Shown here: piece after piece, positions 1 through 10,357 of the stretch
Layout: every line of letters begins with the position of its first letter
Numbering within the stretch: the first letter of the stretch is position 1
Source: Amoebophrya sp. A120
Lineage: Eukaryota; Sar; Dinophyceae; Syndiniales; Amoebophryaceae
Direction of reading: 5' to 3'
DNA length: 64,000 nt
Assembly: GCA_905178155.1 (NCBI GenBank)
Contig: CAJINV010000008.1
Location: 992,001 to 1,056,000 of the forward strand
Translations under genes and position numbers: made by a program
Notes under the pieces: model-generated
Databases searched by the model: none
Seen by the model: only the letters and a program-made list of their open reading frames with translations
What the model was told of the DNA's origin: nothing

Positions 1-1
1 G

Positions 2-286
2 GAGCGAATTGCGGGGTGTGCCGACGAAAAGCAGGAAAAAGAAGCGTCCGCGTGCGCCCCAGTGGCGAGCTGCGGCACAGACCTGCACTTTATCGACCAC
101 GACGATGCTACCATTACTTTTGACACCGTGGGCAATCCGACGGTCGTAAGCAAAATACACAGGAACCCTTCATCGAAGGATTACAGTGGGACGGATTGCA
201 CAGATAAAAGGGATCCGTTATCTCCGACGGGGTACTTGTTAATCTTGGTGATATTAACTCTTTCTCTTAGCCTTCATGCGGGCTGA
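2..286 (+). CDS. 3' end of an unrecognised gene (partial)
   Basis: The frame is open from the window edge to a stop at 284-286. The last ~20 residues before the stop are hydrophobic (leucine, isoleucine, valine rich) and follow a polar, aspartate- and threonine-rich stretch. That is what a tail anchor or a GPI-attachment signal looks like, but I recognise no domain. It may be the last exon of a gene that begins outside the window. A chance open frame is possible because only 95 codons are visible. Confidence 0.35.
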   Translation, partial: ERIAGCADEKQEKEASACAPVASCGTDLHFIDHDDATITFDTVGNPTVVSKIHRNPSSKDYSGTDCTDKRDPLSPTGYLLILVILTLSLSLHAG

Positions 287-447
287 CTCTGAGCAAATGC
301 AAATCTATGTTTAAGTCTATCTATCTGATAGTCGCATGCCAACGTAGCTCTTTATCTTTTTGGGGTATGCCATTGTCAGTTTTCGGCCTTGCATTACATA
401 CACCATTAAGTTTAAGATTAACCTCGCAATTTGTTTGATTGCTCATC

Positions 448-1564
448 ATGTATGAATCTATGGCGCACTACTTCCATTCCAGGGGCCACCGCGACACGAA
501 CGGCGCAAGCGCAGCCTTCTCGACGTCAGGCACTTTTTTGTGTATGGATGCAGCGAATACTCTTCCGGCAGGCAATCAGGAACCTTTATTGCGGAGGCTG
601 GGAAAAAGCATCAATATCCTGAGTAAAAACGTACCCACACCAGGACCAGAGTTAGGATGAGGATTTTGCAACACAAACCTAGGAGTTTTGTGAGTGACGC
701 ATGACAAATTGAGCGCTGCAGTGTAGTGCAGGTTAGCAAGTGCAGCCGCATCACAAATCCAGCTGCTCACCCTGTTCACAGCATCACAAATTCCAAAACA
801 CGACTGGAAATGGCTCTCATGCGGATGCGCATTACAAGTCTTCCTGTCTTTGCAAATCTGCATTACAACTCTGGCGTGGGTACGTTTTTACTCAGGATAA
901 TCAACGCAGTTTCGTCTCGCAAGCTCACGAATGCGTCGCTTGTAGTATTACAATGAAAAATGCCCCCACCCCCGAACTTGGGAAAATTTGTATTGCAAAC
1001 CTTTCCAAATGAAACACTCACCCTCTTGCATCTATCAGCATCACAGGTTTTCAATCGTGAACAGCAAGAATGTAGTGTATTGCAAAAGACCCCAGCAAGA
1101 GCGGCGCTTGTCATGCAAGCGATGCGATACACGCCTAGACCCTGCATAAGAAAGATTCCTACTTCTTTCATGCATGACAAAAAGTCTTCAGTTGGACACT
1201 TCGCATCACAAATGTTTACAATTTAAGGGGTGGGGGGCATTTTTCACTGTAATATGTAGTGCTGATCGCGTCGACGTTTCTCAACTTTCTTCTATGGGGC
1301 CAGATACTTCTGGCCCTACTATTCTTTGTACCTCTTCTTCCGACAGCGATTCATATCGCGTTCCATGGTAACCGTTTTGACTATGCCACCGCCGAAAAAT
1401 ATCCGACAAAACTTTCTGGTCAACTCACGGGTTCAGTTTTTTGGCATCACTGTTGTCCCCCACCTCCGGTCACGTTCATGAGCATAAGTTACTTAGAATT
1501 GCTGAGGGCTATCTCAGCGTCGTTGCAAATGCAATGGATACAAGAGCAAGTCAAAGAACATTGA
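448..1564 (+). CDS. Small multi-pass membrane protein split by two introner elements
   Basis: Three exons join in frame when two introners are removed: 448-614, 905-945 and 1260 to about 1440-1564. The start is the ATG at 448. The joined protein begins with a polar stretch of ~55 residues. A junction segment and then a long hydrophobic region in exon 3 (alanine, phenylalanine, leucine rich, broken by WGQ) probably form two membrane helices. A polar sequence with an FHGNRFDY motif follows. I recognise no family. The 3' end is uncertain: the frame runs to a stop at 1562-1564, but a further intron could start near 1440 and connect to the exon at 1700-2305. The restored frame across both elements is the best evidence that this is a real gene. 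Confidence 0.5.
615..899 (+). mobile_element. Introner element, family B (285 bp)
   Basis: Starts TATCCTGAGTAAAAACG and ends with the inverted copy CGTTTTTACTCAGGATA. The flanking 5-bp direct repeat is ATCAA (610-614 and 900-904). Removing the element plus one ATCAA keeps the host frame open. Same family as 45158-45439. Confidence 0.88.
946..1254 (+). mobile_element. Introner element, family A (309 bp)
   Basis: Starts TATTACAATGAAAAATG and ends CACTGTAATA, with C-rich and G-rich segments just inside the two ends. The 5-bp direct repeat is TGTAG (941-945 and 1255-1259). It lies only 46 bp after the previous element. The interior is closely similar to 20290-20594 and 45512-45817. Confidence 0.9.
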
Positions 1565-1699
1565 TTGACAAATTTTTGCCAGGTCCACTCGGTTGATAAA
1601 GTTTTTTTATCAACAAGATCGAACGAAGGACAGCGACAGAGATATACGTATGCGCTGCGGGGGGGGGGGCAGAAACAGAACCTGTGATGTGATCAGTGA

Positions 1700-2305
1700 A
1701 GTTTTGGCTGGTATTACGAGCCGAAGAGCGCAGCCGCAGCAACAAATCCCAATACAGTTGTTGTGGACGCAAAACCCGCTGAAAAGCGGCAGGATGATGA
1801 AACTGAGAGGAATGAGAACGATTGCAGTGCAAATGCGAAGGCCGCTGGAGAAACGATACGGGAACAGCTGTTGCAAGTGTACTTAAAGTACATTGGCGTG
1901 CTGCGGCGCCGGACGGGTTTCGGAAAGGATAAACGGGATATACGAACGCAAATGCAAAGGCCTGCTAAGTTTAGCCAGGAGTTCTATGATGTGCCGTGCT
2001 GTCTCCACAGCCAAGTGTGCTGCACTTTTCTCTTGGTGTTTCTGTTTGTGTCAACGATGGTGCTTGCTCCTGCGCTGGTCGGTGGGTTTTGGAACCTGGC
2101 GAAGCGTATTGAACACAGTGCAGGATGTTTTATGCTGAAGAAACGTCGTCGAAGTCGAGCCAATTCAATGCGTTTTCGTGATATTTGCTTTTCTTCATGT
2201 TGCCCTGCATGCAAGAAATGCAAAGGATGGCGATCTCGTCCAGGTAGCGTTCTTACGCACATGATGACACATATAGATTTTACAGTCTGGTGCACCCCCC
2301 TCTAG
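1700..2305 (+). CDS. Candidate exon coding a single-pass membrane segment
   Basis: The frame is open from 1700 to the stop at 2303-2305 and has no clear start codon, so it probably begins at a splice acceptor. The product is charged at first (lysine, glutamate, aspartate rich). Near position 2010-2100 it has one strongly hydrophobic segment (FLLVFLFVSTMVLAP), followed by a basic KKRRR stretch and a cysteine-rich tail. It could be the continuation of the gene at 448, the membrane-anchor exon of the glycosyltransferase that follows, or a separate small gene. I recognise no family. Confidence 0.3.
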   Translation, partial: SFGWYYEPKSAAAATNPNTVVVDAKPAEKRQDDETERNENDCSANAKAAGETIREQLLQVYLKYIGVLRRRTGFGKDKRDIRTQMQRPAKFSQEFYDVPCCLHSQVCCTFLLVFLFVSTMVLAPALVGGFWNLAKRIEHSAGCFMLKKRRRSRANSMRFRDICFSSCCPACKKCKGWRSRPGSVLTHMMTHIDFTVWCTPL

Positions 2306-2353
2306 TATCCTGCTCTTCAGCAAGTTTTGTAACTATTGGTATTGGTATTGTTG

Positions 2354-4576
2354 ATGCGTGATTTGTGGTTTTCAGTTTCTTCAACGTTCGGGTATTTTTC
2401 CGAAACTTCAACTTGTAGGAATAAGAGAGTCACAATAAATCTTCATGTGCGCAGCTGCGGACTATGCAGCAACGAATTTTCTCGACTTTTTCGTGGGACA
2501 ATTTGCGGCGGCGAGGGGGCACCATCGGGATCCTCCGAAGCTTCCTCCGCCGAGGACACAGAAGCCGGGAAGCTGCTAGAGGCGGAGCTCCAACAGTTTC
2601 GCATCACCATGCTCGACGAACTACGGCTCCTTCACGACTTGCACGATCGGACAACGAAGGTGAATAGAAGCACAGCTGATGAAACACTTTCACCACGACA
2701 TGCCGGCGTGCGGGGTCGCGAGGAAGACGAGGCCGCAGAAGATATTACCACGAGTAGTACCGACATCAAGATAAAAAGGCACCAAGAACCGCAATTACCG
2801 AATGGAGCATCGGAATTGTCTGGTCCCAACTTGTTCTCGTCCCTACCGTGTCCGGAATGTGTGGTGGGTGTCGGCAACACGTGGCGGGTGTGGACCTTCT
2901 GGCACGAGGAGAAGCTGGAGGATTTGGAAACCGTTTTCTTGCAGAATATGCTGGTCCAAGAGCAGCAGGTGCAGGAACATCAAAGTAGAAGTCCCCGGGA
3001 AGATCATGGTCCTCTAGAAGAGGGCGGCCACTCCGTGTCCAACGCAGGGCAGCAGGACCACGTCGTGGTGCCACAGTATCAACACGAGCATCTGTCCATG
3101 AAAAATTTGCGGGTCTTTCTCACCGAGAAGCAGACGCGTTTCATCGAGGCTTTGGCGAAGTTTCGCGATAATGTGACGAGGCGGCCGCGCTGGAACCTGG
3201 TGAGCGACTGGGTGCGTTTCCTTCTGATCTACAACTACGGCGGCCTGTTTCTCGATCTTTCCATTGTCCTTACCCAGCCTCTAGCGGATTGGCTTCCGCG
3301 TCGCTTTGCGGACGGCGTCACAAATTTGGTGTTTTTCCACGCTTGGACGACCCCAGCGTACCAGCTATCATTCCCTCTGGCGCGGGGTGAAGAAAATCTC
3401 CCCTGGTTCGAAAGCTGGATGATTGCTGCGCAAGCCCCACAGGAGCCGTTTGTGTACGAAACCTTGGTGCAATTTGCGAAAGCCTTCGAAGATCTCCGAC
3501 AGGACCAATTAGCGGGGAGCGAGGCTTTTTGGGAGGACCTTCGTCAGGCAGGCGTGACGATGTGGCAGCCCAACCTTGACCCCTTTCAGCATCAGATTTA
3601 CTTTGCCATGAACGCGGTTTTGCAGAAGCACTACATTACTTCCGCACAACGGGGGGCGGGAGGGGTGCAGCTGCAAGAACAGGCTGCAAATATCACCAGC
3701 AGCGGTGGCACTGCTCCCCATCAAGGTCTTCATCCGCTGGCGGGGACGACCGCGAGTCCCCTACACGAGACACGTGGGGTGAATACGGTTGGATTGACAG
3801 GAGAGGCAGGCACCATTTTATCAGCGTTGCAGCACTATGGGGTACGGACAGAATCATGCTTATCAGACAGCAATGGCGCCGCGAAAATAATGCAAGTAGA
3901 TGTGGGAGAGTTGTGCGCAAGCGGTGTCTTTTCGGGTTTGGGGGCAAGCACGTGCGAAATGGAGCGGCTCGAGTCACTTGCCGACTTTCCGAAGCCTCTA
4001 CTGAAAATGATCAATTTAGATCGGTCCCTTTTTCAAAGGGAGCTCAGACGTATCCGCGAAAATGAAACGGGCCAGATAGACAAGACGAGCGCCAATCCTC
4101 GTTCGACAACCTCCACTTCAGCTCGTGACAAACACGTATCATGCTGCGAGGGCGAAGTAGGTACGAAGGAAGAACTCGAGAACGCGGAAAAGGGTGACAT
4201 GAAACTAGAGCAGGCTGATAAGCCAGTCGTGCCAGAGTCGGGACTCAGAAGCAGCCTGCAGAAGCTCCTCAATTCAGCAGCATTTCCTCAGCAGTTTGCT
4301 CGACTCCAGGAGCTCCAACGTCGTGCAGGTGGTGGTGAGCCCGAGAAGCTCGTTTTCAGTGATCCATCCGTTCACAAACATACGAGTGAGCAGCATACGG
4401 GAATAAAGCCTGCTGCCAATGCCGGTGAGGCTGGTGGTGTCGACCGGACTATTTTTCCGGCCGTTCAATCTCGGAAAGCCAAGAAACACCTGAACAAGAA
4501 AAAGATCCCCATCAAGCACATGAAAGTCGCGCGAAACCCACCCCCAGTCTCCGGAGGCGGAACACACGTAGTTTGA
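2354..4576 (+). CDS. Glycosyltransferase, capsule-synthesis / DXD-sugar-binding type
   Basis: A large exon of about 740 codons. The recognisable part is residues ~275-390 from the ATG at 2354. It contains SDWVRFLLIYNYGGLFLDLS, the pattern of the Caps_synth/Gly_transf_sug glycosyltransferases (an aspartate and arginine on a helix, then YGG, then a short strand ending in the metal- and nucleotide-sugar-binding aspartate). A region with FFHAWTTP and a second half for acceptor binding follow. The flanks are low in complexity and acidic, as in many protist Golgi enzymes, and the C-terminus is basic. Such enzymes transfer a sugar from a nucleotide donor in the Golgi. No membrane anchor is visible in this exon; one may come from an upstream exon (see 1700-2305). 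The true start is unsure, since acceptor-like AG sites occur near 2373 and 2468. Confidence 0.68.
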   Translation: MRDLWFSVSSTFGYFSETSTCRNKRVTINLHVRSCGLCSNEFSRLFRGTICGGEGAPSGSSEASSAEDTEAGKLLEAELQQFRITMLDELRLLHDLHDRTTKVNRSTADETLSPRHAGVRGREEDEAAEDITTSSTDIKIKRHQEPQLPNGASELSGPNLFSSLPCPECVVGVGNTWRVWTFWHEEKLEDLETVFLQNMLVQEQQVQEHQSRSPREDHGPLEEGGHSVSNAGQQDHVVVPQYQHEHLSMKNLRVFLTEKQTRFIEALAKFRDNVTRRPRWNLVSDWVRFLLIYNYGGLFLDLSIVLTQPLADWLPRRFADGVTNLVFFHAWTTPAYQLSFPLARGEENLPWFESWMIAAQAPQEPFVYETLVQFAKAFEDLRQDQLAGSEAFWEDLRQAGVTMWQPNLDPFQHQIYFAMNAVLQKHYITSAQRGAGGVQLQEQAANITSSGGTAPHQGLHPLAGTTASPLHETRGVNTVGLTGEAGTILSALQHYGVRTESCLSDSNGAAKIMQVDVGELCASGVFSGLGASTCEMERLESLADFPKPLLKMINLDRSLFQRELRRIRENETGQIDKTSANPRSTTSTSARDKHVSCCEGEVGTKEELENAEKGDMKLEQADKPVVPESGLRSSLQKLLNSAAFPQQFARLQELQRRAGGGEPEKLVFSDPSVHKHTSEQHTGIKPAANAGEAGGVDRTIFPAVQSRKAKKHLNKKKIPIKHMKVARNPPPVSGGGTHVV

Positions 4577-5563
4577 CATACAGGTGCAGGCCGTGAGGAA
4601 GTGTACAACGGCTCGAAAAACGGTCTTTGAGAATTTTTCTGAGCCTAAAAGCCGTAGGAACAGAGCCGAGACCGCGAGTTGTGCGCTTTTCTCTACTAGT
4701 CTTGTACTACGCTTCATCTTATAAATATATTGCAATTCAGAATATTCTTATTTCACGTGTCCCAGGAGGCAGGAGCTAATCGCAGGCTCGACCCTTTTTG
4801 TTGTATACATACTAAACCAAAATCTTTGTCGAAAATGCACGAAAACACTCGGTAAAGGTGCTAGAAATTGTGGCGTTTTATCACTGTCGATACGGCTGCA
4901 CCAGCCGTACTTGCCGTCACTTCACTCAGGGGCTGAACCTACCCGCGTTTGTATCTTTTTGTCTTCCTGTGTCGTCTCCATCGGTTTGTTGCTCTTACAC
5001 ATGTTGCGTCGGTGTTTTCGTGCAGCGTATACCTCCGGCGTTCGTTCATCTTTATGAGTATCAGTTACACGACAGTACACGTATAGACCCCACAGTTGAG
5101 TACATCATCATTATCACTGCCTTTGTTTGTCTGATCGTTTTCGTCCATGTTTTTCGTTCTTTTCGTGCGAGGGGCAGCTGATGCCTATCATGCACAGAAT
5201 TCGTGCGCCGCTTGTAATCCATGCGCAGTGAACTTCTAGAGCATGATATGTAACGAAATAAAGCTATTTTGAACAGGCAGAAGTGTCAGTGATATATATC
5301 TGCAAACACAACCCATGCCTTTCCTTGTGTTGATGTTGTATCAAGCTTTAACTCCAACTCCAAGGGCTTTATAGTGCGATTTCAACTTCGAGACTTACAC
5401 TTACCCTTCGTTCTAGTCATCACATTCAGTTCGAAATTTTCTTCTAGTCTTCTGCTCCCCACGCCTTTGCAAACCGAGAAAGAACTTTGCTTACCTCAAA
5501 AATCGCAATTTATTTTTTGGAGGAAGTAGAGGTAAGCGTAAGTACTCAGACCTATCAGAAGGG
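4577..5563. other. Intergenic region, 4577-5563
   Basis: Holds an open frame on the + strand at 4858-5181 (107 codons from a GTG) with cysteine-rich and hydrophobic parts but no domain. I do not regard it as a supported gene. Nothing else is seen. Confidence 0.4.
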
Positions 5564-7525
5564 ATGAGCGAGGAACAAGCTGAGGAGCAGCAGCGGCTCC
5601 AGGAGGACGATGATAGGGTCGCGGGGAAAACGAATCCGAATTCCAGCAGTGGAATTTTGGAGCAAATCTCAACGTGGTTTGGAGGACCCCCGCACAAAGA
5701 AATAGATGTCGGAGACGCAGTACATCACGTGAGGCCAGACATTGACGAAGTCATGATCGACAATGGTAAAGGCGGAGCCCGTGGTCTCGACTATCGACGA
5801 GCATCACCCAACACATCGGAAATTATACCGCGGCGAAGCATTGGCGCAACATCTTCGCTAACAAGCAAGTTGACGGCACCGGCTGGAGCTCCCTGCAAAG
5901 AGGACTCTGCGTCGATGCAAGAGCATGGCGGCGGTGTCATACTGGGGGCTCTCATACTGTCCGGAGTGCTCGTTATTAGTTTGCTATCGGTCGCCATGCT
6001 GGAAATCTCACACTCTTCACATACGACCAGCAGCAGCGCAGAGCAACTTGACGGCACTCTTGACCCGAGCTCCAGTCGTGACGGAACTCCTGTTGTAACT
6101 GACGGTCCTCAGACGTTCAATCGTTATCTCCCGCCGTGCAGCAACAACAATAGGGACACCAGACCCGAGGAAGCGTACGTGTTTTCTTTCGCGCCCCTTC
6201 CGGGAAGTGAGTCCGAAGATGCCGCTTTTGTACCTCTGTTGACAGCCGCGTACGCAATTCGCAAAGCCGACCCTTGTCGTGACATCATTGCCATGCGGCC
6301 TACGACCGACGTCTCAGGGATAAAACGCAATGCGACCTGGGCGACAGCCTCACTCGCACGAAAAATGCACGCTCTCAAAGTGGAGGCCGTGGATGTTCCA
6401 AAGGTGAAAATCGGCGATGAATGTCACACGGCATTTTCAGAGAGCCTCTGGTTCCAAATGTCCTGCAATGACGCAACAAATAAAAGACAAGGAGAAGCAA
6501 TGTTGCGTGGGACATTCGACAAGATCCACGCTTGGAGCCTTACCGGATATCGTGCCCTACTTCTACTAGATGTTGATACTCTCTTGCTGCAACCGGCGGG
6601 GGCCGCCGAGCTTTTCGCAATCATTAATCCCAAGCACAACCAGCAAGAAAATCGTGCAGGATTATCTTTATCCGACGAGCAGGACGAGGGACAGCACTCT
6701 CAAGAAGTAGGGCGACGAGCTGGCGCGAGGAACGAGGGAGCCATGATTGCATTCTCGCCGTTCATCTCCATGAAGCCTTGTTCGGAACTGCGGGAAAACG
6801 CCATGAACGGCGGCCACCCTCTCCCAGATGAATCTTCCAGTTGTGGTGAAGAGGGCCCAATCATGAGTGCGAAGATGGTAGACTTCAATGCGGGCATTCT
6901 GGCCATCAGACCCGGCAACCCGGAGCTGGTCCGCGCATACATGCAGATCCTAGCTACCAAAGATAAGGACATTGCCATGGCGTGCGCTCGAGGGGAGCAA
7001 GGTATGCTGAACACGATCGTACACGAGATGTATTTTGCGGCGGGCGACCAAGCTGCGACGGATCCGTCATTGATTGCCGGCGAGGAGCAATTGCACGCCC
7101 CGCAAGCCAAAAACAGTCACACCGGAGCAGTGTGCTTCGAAGCCAGCGCATTCAACTGCAGGCCAAGCAAGTCCAAAGTTTCTTGCGAGAATGCAAAAAT
7201 TATGCATTTTCAGGGAGTTGAAAAGCCCTGGGTGTTTGTCAACGCAGATGAAGTAGCTTGCCCTTCCTGCGGTGGCGCCAACATGCCGGAGACCGGAAAA
7301 CCGCGAAGCGATTTTGAAGTGTGGAGCCACATGAGAAGGGAAATGGAACGAAATCTCATGACCGAAGAACAGGCGCGTCAACCAACTAGAGGAAGTGCAT
7401 CTTCCGGGAAAGCTTCGCCCGCAATTGTCTTGATGGTATTGTTGAATGTATCAGTATTTGTTATTTTTCTTTATTCACATCACGAATCGCGATACAGCTG
7501 CCACACAGTACGTGCTTACACATGA
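5564..7525 (+). CDS. GT8-family glycosyltransferase, type II membrane protein
   Basis: A single open frame of 653 codons from the ATG at 5564. Residues 1-120 are polar and cytosolic in character. Residues ~125-146 are a transmembrane segment (VILGALILSGVLVISLLS). A serine/threonine-rich stem and the catalytic domain follow. The GT8 signatures are in order: a first motif near residue 220 (TAAYAIRK), the metal-binding DVDTLLL near residue 336, DFNAGILAIRP near residue 440, and MHFQGVEKPW near residue 547. The last matches the C-terminal H-x-x-G-x-x-K-P-W box of glycogenin-like and plant GT8 enzymes. The expected role is transfer of a hexose or hexuronic acid in the Golgi lumen. A second hydrophobic segment near the C-terminus is unusual and could reflect an unrecognised last intron. 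Acceptor and donor sugar cannot be read from sequence. Confidence 0.85.
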   Translation: MSEEQAEEQQRLQEDDDRVAGKTNPNSSSGILEQISTWFGGPPHKEIDVGDAVHHVRPDIDEVMIDNGKGGARGLDYRRASPNTSEIIPRRSIGATSSLTSKLTAPAGAPCKEDSASMQEHGGGVILGALILSGVLVISLLSVAMLEISHSSHTTSSSAEQLDGTLDPSSSRDGTPVVTDGPQTFNRYLPPCSNNNRDTRPEEAYVFSFAPLPGSESEDAAFVPLLTAAYAIRKADPCRDIIAMRPTTDVSGIKRNATWATASLARKMHALKVEAVDVPKVKIGDECHTAFSESLWFQMSCNDATNKRQGEAMLRGTFDKIHAWSLTGYRALLLLDVDTLLLQPAGAAELFAIINPKHNQQENRAGLSLSDEQDEGQHSQEVGRRAGARNEGAMIAFSPFISMKPCSELRENAMNGGHPLPDESSSCGEEGPIMSAKMVDFNAGILAIRPGNPELVRAYMQILATKDKDIAMACARGEQGMLNTIVHEMYFAAGDQAATDPSLIAGEEQLHAPQAKNSHTGAVCFEASAFNCRPSKSKVSCENAKIMHFQGVEKPWVFVNADEVACPSCGGANMPETGKPRSDFEVWSHMRREMERNLMTEEQARQPTRGSASSGKASPAIVLMVLLNVSVFVIFLYSHHESRYSCHTVRAYT

Positions 7526-7747
7526 CAGGCATAGTCGATGCAACGTGCTGCGAACAGTAAAAATGAAATATAGAAGTATCATGAATGTATCCGACGTGAT
7601 ATGCCGACGCACGAACGGGATTCGAGGGAGCATCCGGTCAGGTCCGCGCACTGCATGGTGCGCATCGCAAGCGATTGTTAGAAATATTTTTGGGAGCCGA
7701 AGTAAATGAATAATGCGAATGCCTATAGACTTGACTCAAATTATTAG

Positions 7748-8954
7748 AATGAATTACATCAGGTTCATTCTGGAAGACAAGGGGCGGAGAAGCGGCAGAT
7801 CGTTCGCGAAACCTGGATGCCTATCAACATGATGAAGATCTTTTTTCCTAGTATGCTGGATTCCAATCATCATTATGGGAATCAACACGCAAAAGTAAAT
7901 TAATGCAGTGCCTCCAGCGGAGCCGGTCGTGTCATTGTAAGACTATCGAAGAAGCTTGTACTCGCCTTGTATTTATTGTGTAGCATCAAACTTAGACTTA
8001 CACAGTAAGTACACAGTGTGAGTTGTATCGATATCAAAAAAAAAATCTCAGTCATTATGACGTAAATTGAATACAGCGTCCTCAGGTCCTCTTCATCTTT
8101 TCATCGTCATATTGAAAACCGCACAAATGCAGCCGAATCTGGCAGCTCATTTTGCAGTCGGCGCGCGTGGATGCGATGGCGTGCCTGAGAGGCTGCGCCT
8201 AACTCCGGACGGTTGCGAAGTGGACCAAGACGTGGTCGCCAGCGCCCCCGCAACGACGGCAGAGCTGGAGCGTACCCGTATCTCCGAGGAGAAGTTGAAC
8301 GCGACGCTGCGGACCGAAGCTTTGACGCACGGCGACCTCGTTTTGCTGCCGGTGCGAGATTCGTACGGGATAGATCTTGCGCAGAAGAACAAGGCGGCTT
8401 TTTCGTGGGTGGTGGAGACCTATCCTGATTTTACCTGGATCTTGCATGCGGATGACGATGTGTACGTCAAGGTGCAACCGTTCGAAGCGTTCCTGCTGTC
8501 GTTGGTTCCGCACGGGAAAAATCCGATTGGCGAACAGGTCGTCGTGGGTGAAATAAAGAAAGAAGGAAGCAGCCACGTCTTGCGAAACATGGCCGCAAGA
8601 AACTGGGAGCCGACTTACGACAAACCGTGGTATCCGGACTACCCGCGGGGCGGGGCGGCCTATGCGGTCACGAAAGGAGTCGCCTCCTTCGTCCGGGACC
8701 ACAGGCAGACGCTACCCAGCTACAACAGCGAGGATGCGTCACTGGGAATTTGGATCGCGGAGTACATGATCCCTGCAGGAATTCCGGTCAAGCTCGTGGA
8801 TACGTCCGGACACTCCAACTTTCTGGACCTCGATTCATTACTACAAGAAAACTCCGCAACCCGTGCATGTTATAGTGGAAGCTACTCCTACACCTACTTC
8901 TCGTTCTCCTGGACCCAGGGGAGCTGGAGGAATTTTGATTTCCTCGTCAGCTGA
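7748..8954 (+). CDS. GT31-family beta-1,3-galactosyltransferase-like protein
   Basis: At least two exons. The first (about 7748-7835) codes AEKRQIVRETW, the conserved R-x-x-I/V-R-x-T-W motif at the start of GT31 domains. The second starts between 8067 and 8135 and ends at the stop 8952-8954. It has the metal-binding HADDDVYVKV (near 8447), the YPRGGAAYAVTK box and EDASLGIWI, all in the order found in beta-1,3-galactosyl- and N-acetylglucosaminyltransferases. The intron between them and the true N-terminus, which should hold a membrane anchor, are not resolved. The catalytic region looks intact. Placed 0.2 kb after a GT8 gene on the same strand. Role: extension of glycans in the Golgi; substrate unknown. 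Confidence 0.8.
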
Positions 8955-9430
8955 TCCTTAGTTATCATCAACATTTTTCTACAGAAAACTCATATTCAAA
9001 ACCATGCGGAGCCAGACACGAGGGAAGTCGTGTACTACAGCGCTTTGTTGTAAAAAGAATTTTAATACGACGTACTAGTCGGAGCGCGAGCGTGTGTGCT
9101 TCAAGAGGAATTTTTGCAGACGTTCTTTATCGAGATGAAAGACAAAGAGAAGTTTGAAAATCACGCCCATCAGTTTAATTATAGCAGGGTGCGGCTTTTT
9201 TTTGTGACCATCACCATCCCAGAGCAGCACTTTTGAAGATTGTTGTGCGACGACTGACGAGCAGACTGCGATGGATTGTCGGAATCCGCGCACGTGGGTG
9301 ATCGGGCACCAACTGACGCCGAAGCAAATGCGAAACTGTCATGAGTTGACAACGAAAGAGAGACACCAGGCTTCCGAGCCCCAGCCAGTGGCGGAGCGTC
9401 AGCAGGGAGTGCTCACCAATATCCATTGAG
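8955..9430. other. Intergenic region, 8955-9430
   Basis: No open frame with recognisable content on either strand; nothing else seen. Confidence 0.4.
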
Positions 9431-10016
9431 ATGAAGACAGTGCCGGCGATGACGTGTTTCTTCCTTTTATTTGCTGTTGCCTTTCAGTCATCTCCGTTTC
9501 GCAATCGCATGATGCGAAACCGAACGAGTGGAACAAGTTTTGAACACTTTGGCCATAAATTAAGTAATGAAAAACTACCACAGGAGATGTCTGCGTAGTA
9601 GCTGTCTTTGTCTTGTGAGACCACCTCCACACACACTTGAACACGTGTGGCGTAATCTATCCAAGGAAGAATCGGCATCGTCAGCGCTTCGTCTTTTTGC
9701 TCTGATATCAGCCAGCAGCAGCCCAAGGACATCGCAGAGCAGCAAGATAGAACACTCTACCGCGGCCCCTCCGGAGAGAGCGAGCGGACTGCCGTCTTAT
9801 CGCTTGCCAGTGAAGAAAAATATCAAGAATGGCAACGCCATTTCCGGATCGGAGAATCAGAAGCCTCAGCACGAAGGGGAACTCCCGACAGGCACATCGT
9901 CTACAACCAACATTGGTTCGGGTAAGACCCGCAGGCCGTCTCCTCTGCTTTCGGAACGGGCTGGAGAGGGGGAAGCGGGTTCTGATTTGCCTTCGTTCTT
10001 GCAGCCCGTGATTTGA
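9431..10016 (+). CDS. Candidate small secreted protein, two exons
   Basis: The ATG at 9431 opens a 55-codon frame with a classical signal peptide (MKT, then TCFFLLFAVAFQS) and a polar mature part. A second open stretch, about 9655-10016, is serine-, proline- and lysine-rich and would follow after an intron that removes the stop near 9596. The junction is not determined, so the joined model is inference. No domain is recognised. An adjacent open frame at 10130-10357 contains a strong hydrophobic segment (FALFFALPVFLFVLLLML) and could be a further exon or a chance frame. Confidence 0.33.
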
Positions 10017-10357
10017 GTTCTTCTCTGGCGCCGTTCTTTCGATCAGCTGCTACCCAACAGGCAAAATCTCATCAGTCTGTTGATCAAAGACGAAACCAGA
10101 TTCATTGCAAATGAAGTGCGCCACCTTCGGTGCTGTCAGGAAAAAAAAAGTGTGTACGTTCCACGCCATCTCTATTCCACACCATCCATTTTGCTTTATT
10201 TTTTGCTTTGCCAGTATTTCTATTTGTATTGTTGCTAATGCTATGCCTTACCCTTACCACCCCAGCGCTCTCCGCGCCAACGAAAGAAACAAGTCCCCCA
10301 GTTGAAGTAAAATTGGGCTCTCACGCAGTACCGTCAGCTTCAGCTATTCGCGTTTGA

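Noticed and set aside
1430-1705. A third introner in the first membrane-protein gene
   Set aside because: A TTGGC direct repeat and C/G-rich ends are suggestive, but removal leads to an early stop and the inverted ends are poor.
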